The notes: generated by a model not told the origin, from the sequence alone. 64,000 nucleotides of DNA from Eucommia ulmoides (GCA_016647705.1 CM028325.1:28934474-28998473), one strand, 5' to 3'. Shown: positions 13,701 through 25,660, counted from the first letter of the stretch. Program-made: numbers and translations.

Positions 13701-16700
13701 TTGAACTTAAAGGGCCACCTTCAATCTTTTGTAATTGAAAGATCCAACACACTCAACCTACCCCATTCATAACACTTCAAACCAACTCATTAAGGGGTCT
13801 GAAAAAGGGTAGTCAAGTGCAAGAATGCTCCCGCCATTGCATGGTCTAAGAAGGGTTAAATCTACACAGTCTTACCCATACATACAAAGAGGTTGTTTCC
13901 AAAATTTGAACCCAAGACCTCTAGGCCACAATGAAGCAACCTTACCACTCACCCTCATTAAGGGGTCTAATAAAGGTAAATGAAACTTAATTGAACAAGA
14001 CAAATCTTTCGATCTTTCTTGTGCATTGTGTTTTGAGCCCAGACTCCCTAAGTGCAAGCCTTGTGAAATGTGCCTCGCCCAAGGATAGGCAAGGCACAAA
14101 AGATGCACTTTTGTGCTCTTGGAGCAATGACGCACCTTTGACAACTATGGTTGGATCCAGATATAACTCACGAGTGCAGAACAGCTGAACATGCAGAATT
14201 GCAAAACCAACAAGATGTCCTACTAGAATTGCAAAACCAACAAGATGTCCTACAACTGCTATAGTGAGCCACTTGACAATGATATCCCTTCTCTCAAGTG
14301 CGCCATGAGGACGAGTCAACCTACCTGTTAGACATGGATACCCAAATATTGTGTACTATCTTTCTAAAGTAATGATGGCAAATTTAGGTCAATATTAAAA
14401 ATTTAAAACAGTATCAGACAAGAAGCTAATAATACCGCCCCAGGCTTTGATTCTAGTGCAAGAGTAAACAATATATGCACAGATTTTTGGCAGAGTCAGT
14501 ACACTGAATAAAAAGATAGATAAGGCTGGAAGAAAGAAATAAAGACAGAATACCGAGACGAACGACTGAATACGATTACATCAGCACCTAGTCTCATAGT
14601 ACTTGTCTTAAATCCATTACCATCTGAAAAGAAATAGACATTTATATAGGATGTCAGCGAACACATATATGTTCGAAGATCTAAGGCTGACTGCAAGCAA
14701 GATGATCATTCAGCTACTGAGAAGTAGTAAAATGCTTTAAAATTGAAATATGAAATCATGGCATATGTAATTTGACCATCAAACAGAGTTCCTCATAGTA
14801 AAGCCTCTTTATGTAGTACATCTGATATGGCCCCATAGCATCCAAAAACCAAGAAAATAGTATACCACAATGCTACTCTCAAATTGTGATAGCCACTCTT
14901 TCATTGAAGAACCTTCTAACTATATTCATTGCGACAAGAAAATAATTCCTTGAAACTAAACTATGATAAATTTACATGACATTAAAATTGTGAGGGGCAA
15001 AAAGGCAATGCACTCAGAAGTGATATATATCATATGGAGCATTTTTTTTTCCTCTTTGTGAAGTAACATCTGCCATGGCCCCATTGCATCAAAAACCATG
15101 ATACTTTCAAGTTGTGACAATCACTCTTTTATTGAAGAAATTTCTTACTATACCCATTGCCAAGAGAAATTTCTGCTTTTTCAAGGCAATGTTATGTGGT
15201 GCAAACATGCACGTACGAAAGCATTTGGTGCAAATGTATAAATATCATAATAAAGACATGATTAAATAAAGGTAATAACTGGTAAAGCAAAAGTTCATGA
15301 TGGTTACATTGCCCAATTGTTGTGTTTGACTTCTTTGAAGAATAACCCAAGCTCATGCATTTCCGAATACAGTCAGGATCCATTCCACCCCCATCATCTG
15401 GAGAAAGGAAAAACCTCAATAGTGGATCCACATTTTCAATATAAAGTTAATGAACTACTCTAGAAACAGCTGTATTAATAGTGAAACTTTATAACAAGGA
15501 TTCTCACACCTTGGAACAGTAAAGCGGGAGAGTTATCCCTCAGATTATAAATTCTGTCAACCTTCACAAAAGTTGAACCATTGCATATCTGGTACAAGCA
15601 AACACAGTTATATAATGACAAGGTGGAGTTGATTGAGCAACACTTAATGCCACTGAATATATGTGAATTAAAGAATTGTGTCCGCTACATGAAGGGAACT
15701 GAATTGCCACAGCACTCCTCCGCTAAATTGAATAGCTCAACTTTCTTGAAGATGTGTGTGCATAAAATTGTACAGCATAACGATCTGAATGTAACGCATC
15801 TCAGAGATTACCTCATCCACAGCATTATCCAAGAGCTCCGCAATTGCTACAAGAAATATGCAAAATATCACTGGCATGAAAACCTGAAGTTCTAGTAAAC
15901 AACAAAAGAAAAAGGAAAAAGAAAAAAGGGAACTACGGAGTCACGGACACAAACCCGTTCAGTGTGCCTTGAGTTGACTATTATTAAATTCAGCGTGCAT
16001 ATAATCTACTCTCCAATATAATCATATGTTCTACTAATCAATGCCACTGATTCATGATATACATTCTTAAAAATTGGCTTATTTAAAATGCACAAACGTT
16101 TATAGCCTTCAGAATTTTAAACCAAACAATAAAAGCAATATATTGAAGCATTGGCTTGATTAGCGTCCTGTAGTAAGAGGAGTCGTTATGAACGACATCG
16201 ACGTGCAAAACCTTCCCGTCGGATGGTCTACACTCTTCATAACGACTCCTCTTACTACAGGATGCTTTCCTAGCCAACAATTCGATCCAGCTAGTTCATA
16301 AGAATCGAGACGCTCCAGATATGGCTCTAATAATTTAGATGTCTTTTACAGTTAAAAACTAACTGAAGTAAGGAAAACATACAATATGAACAAGTTACAA
16401 ATGCACTTCTAAGCACAGTCAACTCAAGTTTAATTTCCTTTTCTCTCACAAAATTATGAATTGGATACTTCCATTTGATAATGGTAGCTACATTCCTCAA
16501 TAGTTTTCATTTCTCCACATTTTCTCCGACAGTCATAAAAACCATGAAAATGGAAGAAAATGCTTACCTCCAAAAGCCCATTTATGGGAAGTTGCATTGG
16601 AATGTAGAAACTTTGGATGAACACGGGCATGTTCTAACTCGCCTAAAAAATGTAGAAACTGATCAAGTGAGTAACATGCATCATCAATCAGAAAACAAAA

Positions 16701-16970
16701 GGAAAGAGTATGAATGCGCATTGTTACGCAACCTTCTACAGGGGCCAATTTTGTCGGTCCGACATCGTACGCGCCGGCTTTCCAAAAACTCCGCGACTCA
16801 AGTGGCCGATAGTTCGTTTGCGAGGGAGGAACTGATAGACTTCCACTTTGCGATGGTAGAACCCCCGGTGAAGCATTAGCCGTCCTTCTCTCCACTTCAA
16901 CGGCATTTTCGTCGTCGCTACTGTCGATTTCGACGACGTCCAACGGTTCACTCTGTCGTTTCGGTGGCAT
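1728..16970 (-). CDS. MORC1/2-like (CRT1-like): MORC-family GHKL ATPase, MORC1/2 (CRT1)-like
   Basis: Minus-strand gene of 18 exons: 16970-16733, 16642-16568, 15846-15812, 15588-15510, 15397-15308, 14623-14554, 11965-11887, 11767-11639, 10014-9916, 7377-7270, 7156-7007, 5806-5714, 4385-4334, 4250-4139, 3660-3468, 2905-2820, 1987-1945, 1844-1728. All junctions are GT-AG and the exons total 1848 nt, giving 615 aa. The ATG follows an in-frame TGA, so it is the first possible start. Visible motifs are the ATP-binding N-box ELLDNAVDE (aa 108-116), DDGGGM (143-148), the [18 protein letters not shown] stretch (to aa 180), an S5-fold region with GFIKEAP and [13 protein letters not shown] (about 390-420), and [19 protein letters not shown] Glu/Lys-rich coiled coil (564-605) ends the protein. 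Plant MORC proteins act in the nucleus in heterochromatin compaction, transposon silencing and immunity. No catalytic residue is missing. Whether it is MORC1 or MORC2 cannot be decided here. Confidence 0.95.
8219..8238. repeat. (GA)n microsatellite
   Basis: A short GA dinucleotide run preceded by an A tract, in intron 9 of the MORC gene (7378-9915). Apart from this run I see no coding or repeat structure in that 2.5 kb intron. Confidence 0.9.
12146..13360. mobile_element. Non-autonomous PIF/Harbinger (Tourist-like) element
   Basis: The left end starts GGCCCTGTTTGGTTAGTGTT. The reverse complement of the right end starts GGCCGCTTTTGGTTAGTGTT, giving TIRs of about 20 bp. Both sides carry TAA (12143-12145 and 13361-13363), the 3-bp target duplication typical of PIF/Harbinger elements. 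The 1215-bp interior has no transposase. It holds simple repeats ((CTC)n near 12476-12497, CT-rich near 12760) and many degenerate ATTTCGATTT motifs. It sits in intron 6 of the MORC gene and helps make that intron 2.6 kb long. Confidence 0.85.
14195..14253. repeat. 29-bp unit present twice in tandem
   Basis: The unit starting AGAATTGCAAAACCAACAAG occurs at 14195-14223 and again, identical, at 14225-14253 in intron 6 of the MORC gene. It is a simple recent duplication. Confidence 0.9.
16162..16266. repeat. Intronic inverted repeat with 27-bp perfect arms
   Basis: Arms 16166-16192 and 16236-16262 are perfect reverse complements (27 bp, starting TCCTGTAGTAAGAGG). They are separated by 43 nt and extend four more pairs outward (one G-U) to 16162/16266. 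The repeat lies in intron 2 of the MORC gene (16567-15847), so it would be transcribed and could fold into a hairpin of roughly 105 nt. The size is compatible with a small-RNA precursor or a tiny foldback element. No flanking target duplication was recognised. Confidence 0.85.
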
Positions 16971-17276
16971 TGATCAGGGAAAATAGAGCAGGACACCGAA
17001 ATTGAAGCTTCAGCTGATGGTTAGAGACTTTCCGAATGAATCTCTGAATCAATCGGAGGGTTTTCGCACCTCCTTCAAGGAAACAGATTGGTGATTCGCT
17101 TCAAGGAAAGCTGATCCCGGAGGGATTTACAGTCGGAGTTGAAGCTGCAATTGAGGGAAAAATCAAATTGAATGCATCACTTGGGCTTTGAGCACCCGAT
17201 GGGGGGCGGGCCTGTGGTCACCTACAAGGAGTTGTTTACCAAAAAAAAATAAAATAAAATAAAATAAAATAATAAA

Positions 17277-17315
<39 letters not shown>
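16971..17315 (-). promoter_or_regulatory. 5' leader and proximal promoter of the MORC gene
   Basis: About 345 bp separate the MORC start codon from the Helitron border. The stretch is more GC-balanced than its surroundings and has no obvious TATA box. It ends in an A-rich pentamer run and an (AT)n tract. Any regulatory element further upstream would have to lie within or beyond the inserted elements. Confidence 0.5.
17249..17315. repeat. (AAAAT)n and (AT)n microsatellite, Helitron target
   Basis: A-rich pentamers run into about 35 nt of pure AT. The AT run stops at 17315 and an AT-rich run resumes directly after the CTAG at 23328, as expected if an element inserted between A and T inside the microsatellite. 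Confidence 0.85.
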
Positions 17316-17318
<3 letters not shown>

Positions 17319-17489
17319 ATTTATAAATCACAACATATTTACATTTTGAGACATTTTTAACCGTCGGATCGAATATTTGACGACTGAGATTACATTTTGA
17401 GAGATTTTATATTTGAGACATTTTAGGCCATTGGATTGAATATCCAACGGACAAAATTAAATGATTCCAATAGACATAATTGGCCATCC

Positions 17490-17823
17490 GATCAATTTTA
17501 GATCTAACGGTTGAGATCAAATATTAAATTATATTAATTACTTTTTCACATAAATCTCACTTAGCAAGGGTCTCGGTCAAAATCTCCCCCCAAATCTCGC
17601 TAATCAAGTGTAACCTCTCTCCTAAAAACACTCCGCCCCCTTCATCTTTATCGACCATCGGATCAATTTTAGATCTAACGGTTGAGATCAAATATTAAAT
17701 TATATTAATTACTTTTTCACATAAATCTCACTTAGCAAGGGTCTCGGTCAAAATCTCCCCCCAAATCTCGCTAATCAAGTGTAACTTCTCTCCTAAAAGC
17801 ACTCCACCGCCTTCATCTTTATC
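17490..17823. repeat. Tandem duplication with 171-bp period
   Basis: The segment starting GATCAATTTTAGATCTAACG at 17490 recurs at 17661 with only a few differences, up to the shared CTTCATCTTTATCGACC ends. It lies close to the proposed Helitron 5' end. Confidence 0.9.
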
Positions 17824-17829
17824 GACCCC

Positions 17830-18530
17830 AAACTCTCATCCACAAAAATTGCAGCCATTCTTTCTTCTTCTCTCCATCATCACATCCTCCATCACCCTGT
17901 CATTGAAGCCCCTGCCCCGATGTTGAAGGTGATGGTGATGGCAGGCCAATCTCTCGTCGTTGCGCGATGACGGTTCGCTGTCTGATCTTAGATTTGTTTA
18001 GATCTACCACCGATTTGTGTAGATTTGAGCGCGCTTGCCATCGCAATCGCCATCCATAAACCACCGGCCATCACCGCCGAGGTCCGCTTGCCATCACCTC
18101 CAAGAACCATCTCCTTCGCCGCTTGCTGTCGTCGGTCCATCGCCGCCACTTGCTATCGTTGCTTTGGCCAGATCTGACAACCTCCCTTGCTGTTCATCTC
18201 CCAGGTATGCCATCACGATCTCAATTTCATAGCAGCGATGAATAGATCCGTTTCTCATTTCTGATCGAAACATCCTTGGTATACACAGGTTTCAGTAGCG
18301 ATGGATTTTATGGGTACGCTTGAAATTCAGATTTTGGGTGTCGTCGATGCTGTGTTCACCGTTGCCTCGGCCGTTTACATCATCTCCTCCAAGAAACCCG
18401 AAGGTCTGGAACCCATAACAATGTCTCGCTTTGCTTGCACGCCTCTCTCTCTCTCTCCAATTCTCTTTGCTCCCCAATTTCACTATTGCTCTTTTGACAT
18501 TCTAAAGAGTGGATGAGAGGGTGACATCCA
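17830..18530 (+). other. GC-richer island with unassigned ORF inside Helitron
   Basis: This stretch is less AT-rich than its surroundings. It contains an ATG at 18301 opening a frame that starts MDFMGTLEIQILG and stays open to 18516. It could be a captured gene fragment with a donor near 18404, but I do not recognise the family. The Pro/Ser/His-rich frame at 18035-18232 looks like low-complexity noise. Confidence 0.3.
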
Positions 18531-18774
18531 TTTTGGGTATTGAATTTATTGATCTTTTATTTATTTTTTCTATGATTGGTTTGATATTTTAATTAATAAA
18601 AAAAAGTTAATTAATTTAATTTTTAAATTTATCACCTATAAATCATTAATTTTATTCTTATTGTCTGGTTATTAGAAATCGAACATGATAGTTGAGGGTG
18701 CAAAATGTTGGTTATTCTTATAATTAGGGGGTGCAAAATGTAAATTTAATTATCATGATCTTGGTGAGTTTCAG

Positions 18775-18865
18775 ACTGGAGTGAGTGCTTTCTTTGTGTA
18801 TCCAAGAGGGATTAAAAATTTGTTTCTTTACATAAAGGAGAAGTACAACAATATTCAATGTTCAG
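18775..18865 (+). pseudogene. Captured exon fragment of a GH1 beta-glucosidase
   Basis: A 91-bp stretch follows a TTTCAG acceptor and ends at a CAG/GTATG donor. It translates with FFVYPRGIKNLFLYIKEKYN, closely resembling the conserved (F/Y)VYPxGIxxLLxYIKxKYN segment just before the catalytic ITENG motif of plant family-1 beta-glucosidases. The ITENG exon itself is not found downstream. Orientation matches the Helitron plus strand. Capture of isolated host exons is characteristic of plant Helitrons, so this is most likely a non-functional passenger fragment. Confidence 0.6.
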
Positions 18866-21500
18866 GTATGAGTAATTGTTGAAATTAATAATTAGGATGT
18901 TAAATGTAGTGTTTAGTTTGATAATTTAGTTAGCTTTAATTGTTTACTAATTTAATTAGTTAAAATCCTATTGATATTTCTGTGCTCAGCTGTTTTGAAT
19001 GAAAGGCTATAAAAGGTATGCTATGAACTAAATCGAGAACAAATATTCATCAAGCGAATTTTGCAGGAACTAAGGTAATTCAAATTTGTTCGAATATTTT
19101 GCAGGATACTATGTAAAGGATATTTCTTGCTTCAACAGCTACTGCTGAAACAAATGGGGTATTTTAATATTGTGTAGCCAAATAATGCTCTGTTTCATCA
19201 TTTTTTTTGCTCAACTCTGTTTCATCATTGGAACACAGACCGATGCTCTGTTTTCTAAAAATCTTTCAACATTATGAAATTTGAACAATTTATTTACATT
19301 TTTGCCCTCACCTTTAACCTCCCTTTTCATTTTTTCTCCTCCTTTTGAGAGAGAGCTTAAAGATGGCAGCTGGAATGTTTTTTTTTTTATTTTGCCAAAC
19401 AAAAAAAAAATAGTTTTTTCTCTCCCACTTTTTTAGGCAACAAAAATCAAGTGTGATTATGTTTTTTGGGGTCAAATTACACTTTAAACCTACCACTATT
19501 TTCAATTTATTTGTTTTCACTGAGCTTCATTATATTTGTTTTTAATTTTGGGTCAAAATATTTTCTAATGATGATTATTATTTTTTTGTGTTAAACAATT
19601 TCTTTATATTTTTACCATTTTTTTTTTTTGGATGAATTGGCTATAGTTTCTCAAATCCACCAATGAATATAGGTAAGAATTTGTGATTTTAACCTATCCA
19701 TTGAATCTTCTTTTTAAATTATTTTATTCTAAATTGAGTGATTTCCTATGTGTTTCAACGACTTTTGTTATAATACATCAATATTAATTTTTTATTTTTA
19801 TTGATTCACATGTCCAATTAAGTTTTTATATCTTTTCCTTTTACAGGTTTCATTGTCTTACTTCAACTTCATTGTACTTTTAGGCCAACGTAATTAAATC
19901 AAAAAACTTGAAGGTGATTTTTGTTGGTGAAGAACAAAATAGAAGTCATAGATAAAGTACCATGTTTTGATTTTTGAATTATTAATTAATTATTTAGTTC
20001 CATATGCAAAATGTAGCATTAAAGTACTAAAATTTGGATAGTTAGTTAGCATTTTTTGCTTAATTGTGGTATTATTTTAATATCCTAATATCTGTGTTAT
20101 TAGATATTGATGTGTTAGATAGCCTATGTTTTAATAAAATATCTGTGTTTGTCCATTTGTCCATTTTTTTGAAATTGCAACGCACTTTATAGTATTAAAT
20201 TAACAGTTTCCGAAAGAATTAGGTTGTGGTTGACTGAAAATGTCTTCTGCATATTTTTGGAGGGAGATGTTTTGGGCCTTTGAATTAACTCATTTGAAAA
20301 TGTCTACACATTTTGAATTTGGGTCATTTTAAACACTTGATCACTTTCAAATGATTCCCGAAATTTTAGCCGCATGTGTTCAATTTCACGGCATCGTATC
20401 TGTTGTTGAACCTGGAGATTCCGATGAAGGGGACGGAGGTGAAGGTATTGAGGTACATTTTGCCTATTGAGATGGTGATGCAAGGTACCAATTTGGTCGT
20501 CGGAATAAACCATCGGCTGCATCTCAATGGGTATAGTTTTTTGATGGACGGGTAGGGATATTGGAGTGCTTCACGTCATTTATTATTGGGTTAATTGTCT
20601 CTTACTTCCCTATATTTTTATTTTAATTAATTTTCAAACCATCTATTTTAAAATTTTACTCTATCTTAATTTAACAAAAAACATACCTCTATTTTCTCTA
20701 ATTGACCCTTTGGCAAAAAAAACTTCATCTCTATTTTGAAAGAGCTGAAGCTGAACCGACTCCCAAATTGGTATTTTTTGGTTTCTTAATTACTGTTTTT
20801 GAATTTCGATTACTATTTTTTGTTTGTAAGGGGGTGTTTGTGTAAATATCAAAGTGCATGAATTTTGGACAAAGTTTGGGCTAAAGCTGTCGGTAGTATT
20901 AGCAGCACATTTGAAGCAAAATGATTCTACATTTTGGGACAAGAGTTGGACAAGCATGGGGTGTTTGTTTTGAGAGATCGGGGATGTTGGGTATGGGAAG
21001 AGCATGTCCATGTGTGGAGTTAAACAATGTTTAATTTTAATCCATAATCTAAAGATTAATTTTAATCCATAATCTTATAATCTTATTAGTGGAAGAAGAC
21101 AAGTTTTAAAAGTTTTTATTCTTATTAAATAAAAATAAAAGGAAATTTCTCTAAAGGTCCCATAAGTGAAAAACACTACTTATGGAAGTTCTATCCAAGG
21201 GATTTTTTCGCCTTTGGGATGGGACCTAGAAAGTGGTGTTTTAAATTGCTAATATCTTATCTCTTACAATGACATTAGATGAATAAAAATTTGTATTGAA
21301 ATTAATTATAATATTTATTTATTTTTATTTTATATTATCAATTCAAAATTTTATTTTATTTTTTTAAATAAATATTTTTATAATATTGATTTTTTTTAAA
21401 AATTAAATTAATTTTCATTCAAATAAAATTATTTTTTTAACAAATAATTATATTTATTTGGTTTTGTGCTATTATTATTTTTATTATTATCAATCTGAAC
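18866..21500. other. Helitron interior without recognised gene
   Basis: AT-rich sequence with T-runs. Short ORFs occur on both strands but none shows a domain I recognise. The frame at 20304-20522 (minus) is rich in His/Gln/Arg and is probably not coding. Confidence 0.5.
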
Positions 21501-21646
21501 TTTTATTCAGATTTGGATGGCGATAGTGCTTAGATGTAGATGACGATAGTTGGTGGTTGGTTCGGCGAGGGCTCGGATGGCGGTGGTCGACAATTGGTTC
21601 GACGACTGATCATGCCCAAAAATATTAATCTCTGAGCACTACTGAT

Positions 21647-22069
21647 TTGTTGCTGTTTCCTTCACTATTGTCATCGCCGTCCCTCATCGCGGCCACAACC
21701 GAAGCACCGATACTCTATCACCGCCATCGTAGATCCCTCAATTGGCCGGCAGTGGTCGGATTCATATGTCATCATGTGGCCAGTTCAAATCGTACTCACA
21801 CGTCATCTATGCCTCTCCGATCTGTCGCAGTAGCCGTTGCCGTCGATTCGGCTAGATTTGAGTTTGGATTGGCCAAATCTGAATTCAACTTGGTTGGTTC
21901 TAGATGGCGATGGCCAGCGGTGGTCGGATCTTTACGGCGTAAAATGGCATGTGGTTGGATCCGGACGGCGTATGATGGCGGTGGTCGGATCTCGACACTT
22001 TCAGTCTCATCATTGATCTTCGGATCGGCACTCGATGCGGCGGCTGAGCGGCTGCCATCGATCGGTTGA
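21647..22069 (+). other. Unassigned 140-codon ORF in a GC-richer island
   Basis: An open frame of 140 codons in a locally GC-rich stretch with repeated GGCGRTGGTCGGAT-like units (21530-22030). The repetitive composition suggests decayed tandem units rather than a protein domain. The frame starts without a convincing context and has no recognisable motif. The rest of the Helitron to 23296 is AT-rich with a (GA)n run at about 22272-22299 and no gene that I can see. Confidence 0.2.
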
Positions 22070-23296
22070 GGGAAATGCCTGCATCATGGATGATTGAAAA
22101 AAGCTAACTTTTTTTTTTTTTTTTTTTTGTTTTTTCTTCAAATCTTCATTCAAATGAATAAGTAAATAGATTTTACCGAAACGCCTCCGAATAAATCTAA
22201 CCTTAGCTCAGTCGCTTTGAGGTTAAGATCATCTTCATGATCCATTTTCACTTTTTTTTTTTTTCAAATTTAAGAGAGAGAGAGAGAGAGAGAGAGAATG
22301 ATTGGGGGTGGGGGTGTTTGAGGCAAAAAAAAAAGAGTTGTTTTCATATATAAATACGTAAAGGAATGAGGTTTTGATATTGATATCGAAATGCATGAAT
22401 TTCAGTCTGAGGCGGGTATGTGAGCTTGGTTATGTGGTGGGGGTTAACATTTTTTCGAAAATAATCTTTGAAAATTGAAAAATTATTTGGGTTTTAAGAA
22501 GTTATTTTTATTTAAATAGAATGTTTATTAATATTGTTTTGAACAAATAGGAGAGAAGGTATGTGATGGATTGATTGAAAATTATAAAAAATATGTAGTG
22601 AAAAAAAAAAACTTAAAATAATAAATTAATTCCCGCTCTTAATTGGATCCTCCATCTCTTTCTCTATCTTCTCCTTATTTGGGTTAAGTCAAATTGAATA
22701 ATACAAAAATAAAATCAAATTACCATCTACTTAACTCTTAAAAAAAATATATAAGGGTAGTGATGAGTGATGTAGTGTCAAAACTTTTTTTTTTATCTGG
22801 GCAAAAATTAGTGGAATTGTTAATTAATAAAATTAGTGTTAAGACCTTTTGGCATTTTAACAATTGTTAAAATTAGTAAATTATTTCCTCTTGATAAGAG
22901 AATTTTTTTTATTTTTTTTTTCGCATTGGTTGCTTAATTTTGTTATTTATATTTGTCATGTTTATCGGTTATTATTTTGTTTTCATCCAGCTACGATTTC
23001 AAGAAACGACATTGTCCATCATTTTTTTTATAAATCTAATATACCCCTTTTTTTTTAACTGTCCTCTCTTTGATTTGGCAAGGCTGCAACTATTGTGATT
23101 ATGATCTTATGAATAATTTGAATTTGAAGAATCTTGGGCAAACATTAAGGTATGACAATTGTCTGATTTTTTATGAAAAATTATGCTATTAATTTAGTCT
23201 CTATGTACCTAATTTTATGGGATTAGGAAAAATGAAATTACATGCATGTGTAATATATTTCCATAATATCAATTTTTTTTAAGTGTATTTTTTTAT

Positions 23297-23328
23297 ACCC
23301 GTGTCCTCGGGTACGGGTTATACCCTAG
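23297..23328 (+). other. Helitron 3' terminal hairpin and CTAG end
   Basis: Six-base arms ACCCGT and ACGGGT with a 10-nt loop, then TATACC and CTAG, followed by the host T. This matches the known architecture of plant Helitron 3' ends. Confidence 0.75.
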
Positions 23329-24828
23329 TATATATATATATTAAAAATAATTTTTGAAAAATCCCATTTTAAACTTATTTATTAAAACAGAGTTAACCAG
23401 TGTTCCCAACACCAGCTAATTAAAATTGGCATTCTCAACACCGACATCAAACAAAAATAAATAAATAACAAGTAACCAACCCCGATTATACGGCCAATAT
23501 TGTTATTTTTTTTTCTAAATCCACGTAAGTTGGTGTTCATAACACTGGCTTCAACACCCTCCCCCTCCCCCCCAAAAAAAAAAAATTAAAATAACCCCGA
23601 TTACAACCACCCCTAAAACCGGGGTTCATATCCGCGGCAATCCCTATCCTCGCCACTCCTCAGGTAACAACAACAACAACTAAGTCTTTGTCCCACTTAT
23701 GTAGGGTTGACTACATGAATCCATTTACATCAAAAGCCATCCCCTACGTCAGGTTTAATGTTATCAAATCATTTCTAATAATCTCGTCTAACGTCTTCTT
23801 AGGTCTACCTCTTCCCCTAACTAGTAACTCCCTACACTTGAATTAAATCACATTTTCTCACTGGTGCTTCTATGGGTCTTCTATGCACATAACCAAACCA
23901 TCGTAAACGATTCTCTCTAATTTTCTCTTTGATGAGTGTTATTCTTAAATTCTCTCTAATAGTTTCGTTCTTAATTTTATCCATTCTCGTCTTTCCACTC
24001 ATCCACCGCAACATTCTCATTTCTGTCACCTTAATTTTCTGGACATGATTTGTTTTTATCGCCCAACATTTTGAACCATACAAAAACACTGGCTTTATAA
24101 CAATTTTGTTAAATTTTCCTTTAAGTTTCAACAAGATTTTACGATCACAAATCACCACAACTACACTTCTCCACTTTAACCAACCTGTCTTGACTCTATA
24201 CATAATATCCTTTTCGATTTCGCCATTACTCTGAATCATTGAACCTAAATCTAAAATAATCAACCTTTGGCACCTCCTCATTTCCAATTTTGATCACACC
24301 ACTGTCTCTCTGAGTATCACTAAAATTGCAATGCATGTATTTCGTCTTACTTTTACTAACCGTCAAATATTTAGACTCTAAAACTTTTCTCCATCTTTCT
24401 AATTTAGTATCAAGTTTGGATTGACTCTAAAGGCTGCAATGATATTATAGATACTTTTTTTTTTTTTATCCGTTTAAGTTGCGAGGAAAAACAAATAGGT
24501 CAACCATACATTTCTTTACGGCAGAAGTACTTCAACAGCTGAATGCGAATTTGCGGGAGGAGTTAAGACCTATTCTACTTTCGTCAACTAATACTATGTT
24601 ATCTGCAAACAACATACTCTAAGGTACTCCATCTTGAATATGTTTTGTGAGTTCATCCATTACTAGAACGAAGAGGTGAGGACTTAAAGATGATCCTTGA
24701 TGTAAGCCTATATTAGTAGGAAATGCACAAGTATCGTCTCCTCATGTTTGAACACTAGTGATTATACCTTCATACATATCCTTAATTACCTTGATATACA
24801 CATTGGATACCTGTTTCTTTTCTAGCAC

Positions 24829-25272
24829 TCACCACAAAACTTCTCTAGGTACCCGATCATAAGCTTTTTCTAGGTTCAAAAATACCATATGTAAATTTTT
24901 CTTCTTTTCTCTATATTTTTTCATTAATCTCTTAAGTAAATAAATAGTTTTAGTAATTGATCGGCTAGGCATAAATCTAAATTGGTTCTCTTCTATGCAC
25001 GTTTCATGTCTTATTCTATATTTTATCACTCTCTCCCAAAGTTTCATAGTATGACTCATAAGTTTTATGTCCCGATAGTTCGTGAAACTTTGAACATCCC
25101 ATTTATTTTTATAGATGGACACTAAGATACTCCTCCTCCAATTGTCAGACATTCTTTTAGTGCTCAAAATATTATTGAAAAGTCTAGTCAACCACGTTAT
25201 TCCAATATCTCCCAAACTTTTTCGTACCTCTATAAGGATTTCATCTAGCCTTAGTGCTTTTTCAATTCTCAT
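24829..25272 (-). pseudogene. LINE reverse transcriptase fragment
   Basis: A 147-codon open stretch matching the fingers/palm region of RTE-type LINE reverse transcriptases: it has LxxLFNxIL, WRxSxLVxIYKNKxD, [19 protein letters not shown] and [14 protein letters not shown]. The catalytic Asp of the AYDRVP motif is present. The downstream YADD-equivalent is shifted out of this frame and reads FADN near 24600. Confidence 0.85.
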
Positions 25273-25660
25273 TTTCCTTAGTGTTATTCTAACTTATGAA
25301 GTTCTAATTCTTCTATGAAACCTATAAATCTTATCCGAAGATAAACTACGCAATTCTAGTCTAGATTTTTCAGCATCATTCTCATTAAATAAATTATAAA
25401 TATAACTTCTCTATCGTTCCATAATCTCTCCATTCTTCGCCAGTACCTTTTTATCAGTGTCTTTGATGCATCTGACACTTTCAATATCTCTAGTCTTTCG
25501 TTCACATCGCCTAGCAAGTTTAAATATATATTTTTCTCCCTCTTTTGTACCTAACTTTTGATACAAACTATCATACGCCCTAAATTTTGATTCATTAATT
25601 ACTTTTCTCGCATCTATTTTTGCATGTTTATATTTCTCCAAACTCTCGGAAGGCCTAAAT

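Larger units (their letters stand above)
17316..23328 (+). mobile_element. Probable non-autonomous Helitron
   Basis: The proposed 5' end is TC (TCTATTTATAAATC) directly after an A. The 3' end is CTAG followed by T, preceded by a hairpin with arms ACCCGT (23297-23302) and ACGGGT (23313-23318). That hairpin lies 6 nt upstream of CTAG. Both flanks are AT dinucleotide runs, so insertion between A and T leaves no target duplication, as known for Helitrons. No Rep/helicase coding was found, so it would be non-autonomous. The 6.0 kb interior contains a tandem duplication, a GH1 exon fragment and two GC-richer islands (17830-18530, 21500-22080). The 3' end is the stronger call and the 5' end is inferred mainly from its position in the AT run. 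Confidence 0.65.
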
